From contig CANNCS010000006.1 of the NCBI GenBank assembly GCA_947503115.1, positions 1 through 63,239 of the forward strand: DNA of 63,239 nt. The letters run 5' to 3'. Both the position numbers and the translations under genes were made by a program. Below, one piece after another: positions 45,563 to 54,747 of the stretch. The notes beneath the pieces are model-generated. The model worked only from the letters and a program-made list of their open reading frames with translations, had not been told where the DNA came from and made no database searches. Every line of letters begins with the position of its first letter. Position 1 is the stretch's first letter. The stretch comes from an uncultured Marivita sp. (GTDB lineage Bacteria > Pseudomonadota > Alphaproteobacteria > Rhodobacterales > Rhodobacteraceae).

Positions 45563-48364
45563 ATGGCTTTCGGCAAAGGACACCACCTTCACCTGATCGA
45601 TGGGTCGGCCTTCATCTTTCGCGCCTATCACGCGCTGCCGCCCCTGACACGCAAATCCGACGGTCTGCCCATCGGGGCTGTCAGCGGATTTTGCAACATG
45701 CTGCAACGCTATGTCGAAGGGAATGCAGGGTCGGACGTGACCCATGTTGCGGTGATCTTTGACAAGGGCAGCCATACGTTCCGCAATGACACGTACGATC
45801 TGTACAAGGCCAATCGCGAGGCGATGCCCGAAGATCTGCGTCCGCAGATCCCGCTGACCCGCCGCGCGACCGAGGCGTTCAACATCGCCTGCGAGGAGCT
45901 TGAGGGCTACGAGGCGGATGACATCATCGCCACGCTGGCCGTGCAGGGGCGCAGGGCTGGGGGGCGAGTGACTATCATCAGTTCGGACAAAGACTTGATG
46001 CAATTGGTGGGGGACGGGGTCGAGATGTTCGACGCCATGAAGAACCGCACCATCGACCGCGAAGGTGTGTTCGAGAAATTTGGCGTATACCCGGAACGTG
46101 TTGTCGATGTGCAGGCTTTGGCGGGCGACAGTGTCGATAACGTGCCGGGAGCGCCGGGCATCGGGATCAAGACGGCGGCGCTTTTGATAAATGAGTTTGG
46201 ATCATTGGAAGAGTTGCTGGACCGCGCGGGCGAGATCAAGCAGCCGAAACGCCGGGAAACGCTGCTGGAAAAGCGCGACCAGATCGAGTTGTCGAAAAAG
46301 CTGGTTCTGCTGGATGAGAACACGCCACTTGGGTTTACTCTGGATGATCTGGAGGTGCGCGAGCCCGACCCGGACAAGCTGATGACGTTCTTGGCTGAGA
46401 TGGAGTTCCGCACGCTTACCAAACGCATCGCAGATGCGCTTAAGGTCGAAGCGCCGGTCATTCAGGATACAACACCCGAGGGCGCGAACCCTCCGTCCGA
46501 GGATGCACCCGAATGGCCCGCGATGGACCCCGCGAATTACGAATGTGTGCGGGATCTGGCGGCCCTTCAGGTTTGGATCGACGCGGCCCAGGAAAAGGGC
46601 TGGGTGGCGTTCGATACCGAGACCACGTCGCTCAATGAAATGGCTGCTGACCTTGTGGGCGTTTCTTTATGCGTGGAGCCTGGGAAGGCGTGTTACATCC
46701 CGCTGGGACATAAAGCCGATGGCGGCGAAGGCTTGTTTGGGTCAGACGATTTGGCCGAGGGGCAAATCCCGATGGAAGCCGCTTTGTCTGTGCTCAAGCC
46801 ACTGCTTGAAGACCCGGCGGTGATGAAGATCGGCCAGAACATGAAATACGACGCTAAGATCATGGCGCGTTTGGGGGTCGCCGTCGCACCCATCGACGAC
46901 ACGATGCTCATGTCCTACGCGATGAATGCTGGTCTACACGGGCATGGGATGGACACGCTGGCAGAGCGCTATTTGGGTCACACGCCGATCCCGATCAAGG
47001 ATTTGCTGGGCAGTGGAAAAAGCCAGATTACCTTTGACCGCGTGCCGATCGACAAGGCTGTGCCTTATGCAGCCGAGGACGCAGAGGTGACGCTGCGCCT
47101 TTGGCTAATGTTCAAGCCGCAACTTCACCAAACCAAGGTGACCCGCGTCTATGAAGGCATGGAGCGCCCTCTGGTGCCGATATTGGCAGATATGGAGATG
47201 TCTGGGATCAAGGTGGATCGGGACACGCTGTCCCGCATGTCCAACGCGTTCAGCCAGAAAATGGCGGGTCTTGAAGACGAGATCTACGAGCTTGTGGGCC
47301 GCAAGTTCAACGTCGGATCGCCCAAGCAGTTGGGCGAGATCCTGTTTGACGAGATGGGGCTTGAAGGCGGAAAGCGCGGCAAGACTGGGGCCTATGCGAC
47401 GGGTGCGGATGTGCTGGAGGACTTGGCCACAGAGCATGAGCTGCCGCGCCGGGTGCTGGATTGGCGGCAGCTTTCCAAGCTTAAATCGACCTATACCGAT
47501 GCGCTGCAGGACCATATCAACCGCGACACAGGACGCGTTCATACGTCCTATTCGATTGCCGGGGCGAACACCGGACGTCTGGCGTCGACCGACCCTAACC
47601 TGCAGAACATTCCGATCCGCACTGAGGAAGGCCGTCGTATCCGCGAGGCGTTTGTCGCCGAAGAAGGCAAGACGCTTGTGGCGCTGGACTACAGCCAGAT
47701 CGAACTGCGCATCCTAGCGCATGTCGCAGATATTCAGGCGCTCAAGGATGCGTTCAAGGACGGGCAGGATATTCATGCGGCCACCGCGTCGGAAATGTTC
47801 AACGTGCCATTGGACGAGATGACTCCGGAGGTGCGCCGTCAGGCGAAGGCAATCAATTTTGGTGTGATCTATGGGATCAGCGGTTTCGGACTTGCGCGCA
47901 ATCTTCGCATCCCGCGAGCCGAGGCACAGGGTTTCATTAACAGCTATTTCGAACGGTTCCCTGGCATTAAGGCCTATATGGACGACACGACTGAGTTTGC
48001 TAAAAAGCACAACCGGGTCGAGACTTTGTTTGGTCGGGTCATCCACACACCTGAGATCAACGCCAAAGGTCCGCGTGCAGGCTTTGCCAAGCGCGCGGCG
48101 ATCAATGCGCCGATCCAGGGGACGGCGGCGGACGTTATCCGCCGGGCGATGATCCGGATGCCCGATGCGATTGCCAGTCTGCCCGCGAAAATGCTGTTGC
48201 AGGTGCATGACGAACTGCTTTTCGAGGTCGAGCAGGGGGCCGAGGATGAACTGATCAAGGTCGCGCGTGAGGTCATGGAGGGGGCCGCTGATCCGGTTGT
48301 TCACCTGACCGTGCCTTTGATCGCCGATGCGGGGCAGGGCAAGAACTGGGCAGACGCGCATTGA
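45563..48364 (+). CDS. polA: DNA polymerase I
   Basis: Gap-filling and primer-removing DNA polymerase, 933 residues. A 5'-3' exonuclease domain (about 1-290) with LIDGSAFIFRAYHALPPL and YEADDIIATLA. The 3'-5' exonuclease domain (about 325-510) keeps FDTETTSL and NMKYDAKI, so proofreading looks intact. The polymerase domain has LDYSQIELRILAHV (motif A), the O-helix RRQAKAINFGVIYGIS (motif B) and LLQVHDELLFEV (motif C). The ATG at 45563 was chosen among three nearby in-frame ATGs. A hairpin follows at 48394. Confidence 0.97.
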   Translation: MAFGKGHHLHLIDGSAFIFRAYHALPPLTRKSDGLPIGAVSGFCNMLQRYVEGNAGSDVTHVAVIFDKGSHTFRNDTYDLYKANREAMPEDLRPQIPLTRRATEAFNIACEELEGYEADDIIATLAVQGRRAGGRVTIISSDKDLMQLVGDGVEMFDAMKNRTIDREGVFEKFGVYPERVVDVQALAGDSVDNVPGAPGIGIKTAALLINEFGSLEELLDRAGEIKQPKRRETLLEKRDQIELSKKLVLLDENTPLGFTLDDLEVREPDPDKLMTFLAEMEFRTLTKRIADALKVEAPVIQDTTPEGANPPSEDAPEWPAMDPANYECVRDLAALQVWIDAAQEKGWVAFDTETTSLNEMAADLVGVSLCVEPGKACYIPLGHKADGGEGLFGSDDLAEGQIPMEAALSVLKPLLEDPAVMKIGQNMKYDAKIMARLGVAVAPIDDTMLMSYAMNAGLHGHGMDTLAERYLGHTPIPIKDLLGSGKSQITFDRVPIDKAVPYAAEDAEVTLRLWLMFKPQLHQTKVTRVYEGMERPLVPILADMEMSGIKVDRDTLSRMSNAFSQKMAGLEDEIYELVGRKFNVGSPKQLGEILFDEMGLEGGKRGKTGAYATGADVLEDLATEHELPRRVLDWRQLSKLKSTYTDALQDHINRDTGRVHTSYSIAGANTGRLASTDPNLQNIPIRTEEGRRIREAFVAEEGKTLVALDYSQIELRILAHVADIQALKDAFKDGQDIHAATASEMFNVPLDEMTPEVRRQAKAINFGVIYGISGFGLARNLRIPRAEAQGFINSYFERFPGIKAYMDDTTEFAKKHNRVETLFGRVIHTPEINAKGPRAGFAKRAAINAPIQGTAADVIRRAMIRMPDAIASLPAKMLLQVHDELLFEVEQGAEDELIKVAREVMEGAADPVVHLTVPLIADAGQGKNWADAH

Positions 48365-48393
48365 TTGGGGGATAAGTTTTTGAAATTTCTTCC

Positions 48394-48415
48394 CAAGGCT
48401 TTTCAAAGAGCCTTG
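48394..48415 (+). terminator. Hairpin after polA
   Basis: CAAGGCTTT / AAAGAGCCTTG-type stem (one G-U pair) 30 bases beyond the polA stop. No T-run follows; a weak intrinsic terminator at best. Confidence 0.5.
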
Positions 48416-48486
48416 AGCGCCAAAGTCCGTTCTGGAATCGAAGGGGTGATGCAGGGGAATAACCTGATCTAACGCTTGGAGGTTGT

Positions 48487-49662
48487 GTGAGCGTTCTCAA
48501 GATATCGAACCGCACTGCCAGACATCTTTGGCTGTCTATCAACGGCTTGGCGGAAACGCCCATCGGCGCGCTGGACCTCGATTCCCTGATCACGTCGCTG
48601 GGTTTTGTTCAGCTTGATACGATACAGGTCGTGTCTCGGGCGCATCATCATATCCTCTGGAGCCGCAATCAGAATTATCGTGAACAGGGCTTGGATCGGC
48701 ATCTGGCCAAAGATCGCGCCGTGTTTGAGCACTTCACCCATGATGCGTCTGTGCTGCCGATGCAGTTTTTGCCAATGTGGCAGCGGCAATTTCGTCGAAT
48801 GCGCGAAAAGGTTGGACGGTCTTCTTGGTACGGCAAGCACCTTGACCCGATCCACCTTGATGCGATCCGCCGCCGAATTGCGGAAGAAGGTCCGTTGTCG
48901 ACCCATGACTTCGACACCAAGATTCAGGGCGAACGCGAGATGTGGAAACGTCCACCGCACAAGATTGGGTTGGACTACCTTTGGTACGCTGGAGAGTTGG
49001 CGACCTGTCATCGCGATGGCTTTACCAAATACTATGATCTGGCTGAGCGCGTGTTTCCCGATGATTTACGCTTGCAAGAGGTGCCGGATCGGGAACAGAT
49101 CGACTGGCTGTGCCATGCGGCGCTGGATCGGATCGGGGTAGGCACTCAAGGCGAAATCCGAAAGTTCTGGGATGCGACGGATGTGTCCGAAGTTGCTGAT
49201 TGGGCCGATCGCCATGCTGCGCGTCTTGTTCCCGTCGAAATCCAATCGGCAGACGGTGGCTGGACCAAAGCGTTGGCGGCGCCCGATATCGAGGATCGGA
49301 TCGCAAACCTGACCCAACCCACGTCGCGATTGCGCATTCTCAATCCGTTTGATCCGGCGATCCGTGATCGAGCACGTCTGAAGCGGTTGTTTGGCTTTGA
49401 ATATACGGTCGAAATGTTTGTGCCAGCGGCCAAACGTGTCTGGGGCTACTATGTTTATCCCATGCTTGAAGGCGATAGGTTGGTTGGCCGGATTGAAGTC
49501 AAGGCTGACCGTAAGCAAGGCTGCCTGTCTGTTCAGAAACTCTGGTGGGAACCAGGTGTCCGCACATCGGCACAACGGCGGAAGAAACTTGATGGTGAAT
49601 TGGATCGGTTAGCGCGCTTGGTGGGCGTTTCCGACGTTGTTTGGCAGTTGATCGCGAAATAG
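48487..49662 (+). CDS. YcaQ/AlkX-like DNA glycosylase (winged-helix, DUF1006)
   Basis: 391 residues of the HTH_42/YcaQ family, glycosylases that unhook DNA interstrand crosslinks and remove alkylated bases. The catalytic Q-x-D motif is present as Q42-L-D44 in GFVQLDTIQVV, which favours the YcaQ/AlkX branch over the Q-x-Q AlkZ branch. Winged-helix elements follow, with AHHHILWSR, FEHFTHDASVLPM and LNPFDPAIRDRARLKRLFGF. GTG start at 48487 with GGAGG five bases before. It follows polA after 122 bases, a repair-rich neighbourhood, though apparently separately expressed. Confidence 0.88.
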   Translation: MSVLKISNRTARHLWLSINGLAETPIGALDLDSLITSLGFVQLDTIQVVSRAHHHILWSRNQNYREQGLDRHLAKDRAVFEHFTHDASVLPMQFLPMWQRQFRRMREKVGRSSWYGKHLDPIHLDAIRRRIAEEGPLSTHDFDTKIQGEREMWKRPPHKIGLDYLWYAGELATCHRDGFTKYYDLAERVFPDDLRLQEVPDREQIDWLCHAALDRIGVGTQGEIRKFWDATDVSEVADWADRHAARLVPVEIQSADGGWTKALAAPDIEDRIANLTQPTSRLRILNPFDPAIRDRARLKRLFGFEYTVEMFVPAAKRVWGYYVYPMLEGDRLVGRIEVKADRKQGCLSVQKLWWEPGVRTSAQRRKKLDGELDRLARLVGVSDVVWQLIAK

Positions 49663-49673
49663 CTTGCAGCCCG

Positions 49674-50537
49674 CTAGGTCAGAGCTGACCAGAAGGCTTC
49701 TGCCGCTGGTCCAAGATGGCGGTTGTCTGGCCGAATCTTACGCAATTGCCGTTTGGTGATCGGATCGTTGGGCATCAGGAACACCAAGTCGCCAGATTGA
49801 TTGTGTACTGCGCTGCGTGGCAACACAGTTGCGCCAAGCCCAGTGCGCACGAATGACAGAAGTGCTGTTGTGTTGCGAGCTTCTAGGCTGCATTCGGCCA
49901 AGAGGCGCGACACGCTTGCGCTGTCCACCAGCCGACAGAGCGGATTGGCAATCAAAGGCTCGTGCTCCAGCAGGCTCCAAGAGGGCGCATCGTTGCCCAA
50001 GGCTGCTGAGTGCAGTGCACCGCCGGCACGGCAAACGATGCCAAGGTCGTCCTCAAAAACGAGATTGCCATCTTGGGGATCATCCATCGACGCCGAGAGG
50101 ATCCCGATATCAGCCGCATCAGTTAAAATGCGGTGGCGTACTGTGGCGCTGTCCACATCACTGATATCGAGACGCACATCCGGTCTGATCTGGCGAAACG
50201 CCGTAATGATGCTTGGCAAAATAGTGATCGTCGCAGACGGAACTGTGGCGATGCGTACGGTCCCGGCAGTTGAAACAGCATGTCGTCGGATCGCATCCAC
50301 GCTTTGAACAAAAGCATCTGTCGCACGGCCGCTTTCTTCAAGCACAAGTTGGCCCAAAGGGGTTAGTCGGTTTTTGCGATCTGTTTCGAACAAGGGTGCG
50401 CCGATATCGTCTTCAAGCTGCGCCAGCATCATGGAGACGGCTGATGGGGTTCGTCCCAATTGCGTGGCCGCTCCGTTCAGAGAGCCATGTTCGGCCACCG
50501 TTCGAAAGGTTCGAAGCATTTCCAGTTTTATCGCCAA
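49674..50537 (-). CDS. LysR-type transcriptional regulator
   Basis: 287 residues: N-terminal winged HTH (1-60) with LRTFRTVAEHGSLNGAATQLGRTPSAVS, then a periplasmic-binding-type effector domain (about 90-287) with GTVRIATVPSATITILP. It is divergent from the ALDH gene across 93 bases that hold an inverted repeat, the usual arrangement of a LysR regulator with its target operon. It most likely senses the substrate, or an intermediate, of the pathway encoded by 50631-57521 and also represses itself. Confidence 0.93.
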   Translation of the reverse strand: MAIKLEMLRTFRTVAEHGSLNGAATQLGRTPSAVSMMLAQLEDDIGAPLFETDRKNRLTPLGQLVLEESGRATDAFVQSVDAIRRHAVSTAGTVRIATVPSATITILPSIITAFRQIRPDVRLDISDVDSATVRHRILTDAADIGILSASMDDPQDGNLVFEDDLGIVCRAGGALHSAALGNDAPSWSLLEHEPLIANPLCRLVDSASVSRLLAECSLEARNTTALLSFVRTGLGATVLPRSAVHNQSGDLVFLMPNDPITKRQLRKIRPDNRHLGPAAEAFWSALT

Positions 50538-50547
50538 TTCAGTATTC

Positions 50548-50572
50548 CTGAAATTTTATTAAGAATTTCCAG
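50548..50572. promoter_or_regulatory. Inverted repeat, candidate LysR operator
   Basis: CTGAAATT-TTATTAAG-AATTTCCAG: arms AAATT/AATTT with flanking CTG/CAG, one base offset, 11-35 bases ahead of the LysR start. The core is A/T-rich, unlike the surroundings. T-N11-A type LysR sites are A/T-rich dyads of this size. The position allows control of both divergent genes. Confidence 0.5.
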
Positions 50573-50630
50573 ATTGTCTGAAGTCAGTGTCGCCGTCTAG
50601 GTGGGCAAGACGACAAGCTGAGGAATGACT

Positions 50631-52079
50631 ATGATGAATACCGAACTCTATATCGACGGCCGCTGGACTGCGGGCACCACCGAAATCGAGAATCGGAATC
50701 CATCCGATGTGTCTGACCTGATCGGACTCTATTCTCAGGCCAGTGCCGATCAACTGGATGAAGCTCTCGCAGCTGCTCGTCGGGCGCAACCGATCTGGTG
50801 GGCGGCCGGAATTCAAAAGCGCCATGATGTGCTGATGGGGATCGGCACTGAGCTGATGGCGCGCGCGGCTGAAATCGGTCGAATCGTGGCCCGTGAGGAA
50901 GGCAAGCCACTGGCCGAGGGCACTGGCGAAGTCTACCGTGCTGGCCAGTTCTTCACCTATTTCGCGGCAGAGGTTCTGCGCAATCAGGGCGACCTTGCTG
51001 AAAGCGTCCGCCCCGGCGTCGAGATCGACGTGCGTCGCGAGCCCGTGGGTGTGGTTGCCATTGTGTCGCCGTGGAACTTCCCGGTGGCGACACCTGCCTG
51101 GAAAATTGCCCCGGCCCTAGCTTTTGGCAACGCAGTGGTTTGGAAACCCGCGAACCTGACACCAGCAAGTGCCGTAGCACTGACCGAAGTCATTACGCGT
51201 CAGGATATCCCGGCTGGCCTTTTCAACCTTGTGACCGGTCCGGGCCGCGATGTTGGGCAGCGGCTGGTCGAAAGCCGTGATGTTGATGCAATCAGCTTCA
51301 CCGGATCGGTACCTGTTGGTCGTGGCATCGCAGCTTCTGCTGTCACCAACATGACAAAAGTGCAGATGGAGATGGGGTCGAAGAACCCTATGATCGTCAT
51401 GGACGACGCGGATCTTGATCTTGCTGTGGTGCATGCCGCAGGTGCTGCGTTCGGCGGAACAGGGCAGAAGTGCACGGCCGCTTCGCGCCTGATCGTTCAT
51501 TCAGCGATCCATGATGCGTTCGTCGAAAAGCTCGTCGTAGCCGCGCAGGCCTACAAGGTGGGACATGCGCTGGACGAGGGGACGCAGATCGGCCCTGTTG
51601 TGTCAGAAAGCCAGCTTACCCAGAACATGGATTACGTGACCCTCGCACAGCAGGAAGGTGCGGAGCTGTTGTGCGGCGGCACACGGCTTGATCGCCCGAC
51701 CGAGGGGTATTTCATGGCTCCCACTGTTTTTGCCGGTACGCGCAACGACATGCGCATCAACCGCGAAGAAATGTTCGCGCCGATCACCTGCGTCATCAAG
51801 GCTGACAGTTATGATCAGGCGTTGACGATCGCCAATGACAGCGAATTCGGACTTACGGCTGGCATCATGACGCGCAGCCTGTCCCGCGCCAGCCATTTCC
51901 GGGCGAATATGCGCGCGGGATGTGTGATGGTGAACCTTCCAACAGCGGGCACTGACTACCACGTACCGTTCGGCGGGCGTGGTGCGTCGTCCTTTGGCCC
52001 ACGTGAGCAGGGGCGCTATGCTGCTGAATTCTACACCACGGTAAAAACGGCCTATGTCGCCGCGGGAACACCGGAATGA
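50631..52079 (+). CDS. Aldehyde dehydrogenase family protein
   Basis: NAD(P)-dependent oxidation of an aldehyde to a carboxylate; about 482 residues. SPWNFPVATPAWKIAPALAFGN, FTGSVPVGRGIA, the catalytic-Glu motif MEMGSKNP (Gly to Ser beside the usual GG) and the nucleophile motif GGTGQKCTAASR are all there. Three ATGs compete (50625, 50631, 50634); GAGGA at 50620-50624 favours 50631 or 50634. First gene of the LysR-flanked operon; its stop overlaps the next start (ATGA). The substrate is unknown; a betaine aldehyde or semialdehyde-type product is an inference from neighbours. Confidence 0.93.
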   Translation: MMNTELYIDGRWTAGTTEIENRNPSDVSDLIGLYSQASADQLDEALAAARRAQPIWWAAGIQKRHDVLMGIGTELMARAAEIGRIVAREEGKPLAEGTGEVYRAGQFFTYFAAEVLRNQGDLAESVRPGVEIDVRREPVGVVAIVSPWNFPVATPAWKIAPALAFGNAVVWKPANLTPASAVALTEVITRQDIPAGLFNLVTGPGRDVGQRLVESRDVDAISFTGSVPVGRGIAASAVTNMTKVQMEMGSKNPMIVMDDADLDLAVVHAAGAAFGGTGQKCTAASRLIVHSAIHDAFVEKLVVAAQAYKVGHALDEGTQIGPVVSESQLTQNMDYVTLAQQEGAELLCGGTRLDRPTEGYFMAPTVFAGTRNDMRINREEMFAPITCVIKADSYDQALTIANDSEFGLTAGIMTRSLSRASHFRANMRAGCVMVNLPTAGTDYHVPFGGRGASSFGPREQGRYAAEFYTTVKTAYVAAGTPE

Positions 52080-53071
52080 GTGTTTTGATCGACGGCCTGC
52101 AATACGCGAACTGGTCTGAAAAGATCTTCCGCCAGATGCGTGCGGGAGGGGTCGATGCGGTGCACGTCACGATCACCTATCACGAGACCTTCCGTGAAAC
52201 CGTGTTGAACATTGAACAGTGGAACCGCTGGTTCGAAGCCTATCCCGACTTGATCTTTCAGGGCCGAACGGCGGCCGATGTGATGCGCGCAAAGGAGACC
52301 GGGCGCACGGCAATTTTTTTTGGCTCGCAAAATCCATCCTGCATTGAGGATGATATCGGTCTGGTCGAGATACTGCACACGCTGGGTTTGCGGTTCATGC
52401 AACTGACCTACAACAACCAGTCGCTGCTTGCATCGGGATGTTACGAAGATGACGATACTGGGCTGACGCGTATGGGCCGCGAAGTTGTCACCGAGATGAA
52501 CCGCGTCGGTCTTGTCGTGGACATGAGCCATTCCGGCGAACGCTCCACGCTTGAGGCGATCGAGTATTCGAGCCGTCCGATAACGATCACTCACGCCAAC
52601 CCGGCAAGCTGGCACGCGGCACTTCGCAACAAATCCGAAACTGTCCTGCGGGCCTTGGGTGAAACCGGCGGGATGCTGGGCTTTTCGGTCTACCCGCATC
52701 ACCTGAACGGAGGTAGCGCCTGCGCCCTGTCAGATTTCTGTGGTATGGTCGCGCGTACGGCGGATCTGATGGGCATCAACCAGATCGGTATTGGTACGGA
52801 CCTCTGTCAGGACCAGCCCGACAGCATTGTCGAATGGATGCGCGTCGGCCGGTGGACCAAACAAATCGATTATGGCGAGGGCAGCGCGGCAGCGCCGGGC
52901 TTTCCACAGATGCCGGATTGGTTCGAGACCAATCAGGACTTTTCGAACATCGCGGCGGGTTTGCGGCAAGTCGGTATGTCCGATGCCGATGTTGCAGCAG
53001 TCATGGGCGGGAATTGGTTGCGGTTCTTCGAAGACAGTTTCACGGCGCAGGGCTCCGAAATCGGATCATAG
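52076..53071 (+). CDS. M19 dipeptidase-family protein lacking canonical metal ligands
   Basis: 331 residues of the renal/membrane dipeptidase (M19) fold without signal peptide. The family start D-G-H-x-D reads I-D6-G7-L-Q-Y, so the first His/Asp pair is gone, and the bridging E-G reads FGSQN, so Glu is Gln. The later His residues remain (VVDMSHSG, ITHAN), and the C-terminal GIGTDLCQDQ and VMGGNWLRFF fit the fold. A similar M19 group (IDGL..A.W) is, from memory, encoded with dimethylglycine/betaine catabolic genes in Pseudomonas. Activity and substrate are open. Coupled to the ALDH (ATGA). Confidence 0.87.
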   Translation: MSVLIDGLQYANWSEKIFRQMRAGGVDAVHVTITYHETFRETVLNIEQWNRWFEAYPDLIFQGRTAADVMRAKETGRTAIFFGSQNPSCIEDDIGLVEILHTLGLRFMQLTYNNQSLLASGCYEDDDTGLTRMGREVVTEMNRVGLVVDMSHSGERSTLEAIEYSSRPITITHANPASWHAALRNKSETVLRALGETGGMLGFSVYPHHLNGGSACALSDFCGMVARTADLMGINQIGIGTDLCQDQPDSIVEWMRVGRWTKQIDYGEGSAAAPGFPQMPDWFETNQDFSNIAAGLRQVGMSDADVAAVMGGNWLRFFEDSFTAQGSEIGS

Positions 53072-53130
53072 GCGTCAAGGATCAACAGACCATAAGGGTC
53101 GTTTGCTTGTTTTGTCAGGGAGGGCAAAAA

Positions 53131-54681
53131 TTGAGCGATACCACACAAACCGGCGGCTTCGGCGCCACCTTCGGGCGGGTAGACAAACCGCTTTTCGCAG
53201 TCACAGGCGGGTTCATCCTGATTTTCTGCGGTCTTGCTCTGTTCAATATCGACCTTCTGTCCGCGATGGTCGATTGGGGCTTCAACTTTGCCGCCACCTA
53301 TTTCGGGCTTTACTGGCAGGTTCTGTTGCTGGCGACCTTCGTCATCGGTCTTGTTCTCTGCATCCTGCCGGGAAGCCGCACAAAGCTTGGCAATATAGCC
53401 CAGCCGGAATTCACCACGTTTCAGTGGGGTTCCATGATCATGTGTACGCTGCTTGCCGGAGGCGGTGTGTTCTGGGCCGCGGGCGAGCCGATTGCCCATT
53501 ACCTGTCGACACCGCCTTTGTTCGGTGATCTGAGCGCCGATCCGCAAGCACAGGCGCATGCCGCGTTGGCACAAAGTTTCATGCATTGGGGCTTTTTGGC
53601 ATGGGCTATTCTGGGCGCACTGACCACGGTCATGCTGATGCACTACCATTACGACAAAGGCTTACCATTGGCGCCCCGCACGCTGCTTTACCCGGTGTTT
53701 GGCGATCGTGCGATCAATGGTCCAATCGGCCTGATTGCGGACGCGTCCTGCATCATCGCAGTGGTCGCGGGTACTGTTGGGCCGATCGGATTTCTTGGCC
53801 TTCAGATGTCTTATGGTTTGAATGCGCTGTTCGGCATTCCCGATACCTTTGCGACCCAGACCGTCGTGATCCTTGCGCTGGCCAGCCTATACACGATCTC
53901 TGCAATCACCGGACTGTCGAAGGGAATTCAGATCCTTTCCAAGATTAACGTGATCCTGGCCTTTGTGCTGATGGGGTTCATGCTGTTGGCTGGTCCGACC
54001 TTTTTCATCTTCGATGGGTTCGTTGGGGGACTTGGCGTCTACCTGAGCAACTTCTTCGACATGGCGTTGTACAGAGGCGATTCCGGGGTGTTCGGCGCAC
54101 CTGGATGGCTTGGCTGGTGGACCGTGTTCTTCTGGGGTTGGTTCCTGGGCTATGGACCGTTGATGGCGATCTTTATCGCACGGGTCAGTCGCGGTCGTTC
54201 GATCCGTTCGATCATTGTCATGCTCGCAATTATCGCACCGCTGGTCACCAATTTCTGGTTCACCATCATCGGCGGAACCGGCATTGCTTTGGAACAAGCG
54301 ACACCGGGTGCGATTTCGGGACCGTTCGAAGGTTTCAACCTGCCTGCGGGCCTCTTGGCGACGACGCAGGCGATGCCGCTCGGATTTCTGCTGTCGCTGT
54401 TGTTTCTTGTTCTGACGATGATCTTTGTGGCCACCACCAGCGATTCCATGAGCTTTGTGATTGCCACGTCCATGTCTGACGACACACCTTCGGTTGCCTT
54501 GCGCGCATTCTGGGGTTTGGCGATGGGAGTGATGGCGTTGATCCTGATCTCAACAGGTTCTGGCGGGATCGGGAAGCTGCAAAGCTTTATCGTTGTGACG
54601 GCTGTTCCAGTGTCGCTGGTTCTGCTGCCATCGCTTTGGGATGCGCTGCGGATCACACTGGCGCTTGGCAAGAAAGCCTGA
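53131..54681 (+). CDS. BCCT family transporter
   Basis: Betaine/choline/carnitine-type symporter of the inner membrane, 516 residues and about 12 helices. GGGVFWAAGEPIAHYL and the BCCT signature region WTVFFWGWFLGYGPLMAIFIARVSRGRSIR are clear. FVATTSDSMSFVIAT follows, as in other BCCT carriers. Start TTG at 53131 is preceded by AGGGAGGG with good spacing; an upstream in-frame extension overlaps the M19 gene. It lacks long cytosolic osmosensing tails, so uptake for catabolism seems likelier than osmoprotection. Sits between the M19-like enzyme and two unknown genes. Confidence 0.93.
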   Translation: MSDTTQTGGFGATFGRVDKPLFAVTGGFILIFCGLALFNIDLLSAMVDWGFNFAATYFGLYWQVLLLATFVIGLVLCILPGSRTKLGNIAQPEFTTFQWGSMIMCTLLAGGGVFWAAGEPIAHYLSTPPLFGDLSADPQAQAHAALAQSFMHWGFLAWAILGALTTVMLMHYHYDKGLPLAPRTLLYPVFGDRAINGPIGLIADASCIIAVVAGTVGPIGFLGLQMSYGLNALFGIPDTFATQTVVILALASLYTISAITGLSKGIQILSKINVILAFVLMGFMLLAGPTFFIFDGFVGGLGVYLSNFFDMALYRGDSGVFGAPGWLGWWTVFFWGWFLGYGPLMAIFIARVSRGRSIRSIIVMLAIIAPLVTNFWFTIIGGTGIALEQATPGAISGPFEGFNLPAGLLATTQAMPLGFLLSLLFLVLTMIFVATTSDSMSFVIATSMSDDTPSVALRAFWGLAMGVMALILISTGSGGIGKLQSFIVVTAVPVSLVLLPSLWDALRITLALGKKA

Positions 54682-54695
54682 ACCTGTCTCAAATG

Positions 54696-54720
54696 GTGCG
54701 GAGGATAGCATCCTCCGCAC
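54696..54720 (+). other. Strong intra-operon hairpin
   Basis: The perfect 11-bp inverted repeat GTGCGGAGGAT / ATCCTCCGCAC with an AGC loop lies in the 66-base gap between the BCCT and 559-residue protein genes. No T-run follows (TGAAAAC), so it is more likely an mRNA-stability or partial attenuation element than a full terminator; its GGAGG is sequestered in the stem. Confidence 0.6.
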
Positions 54721-54747
54721 TGAAAACCGTCACGCAAAGAGGGCATC

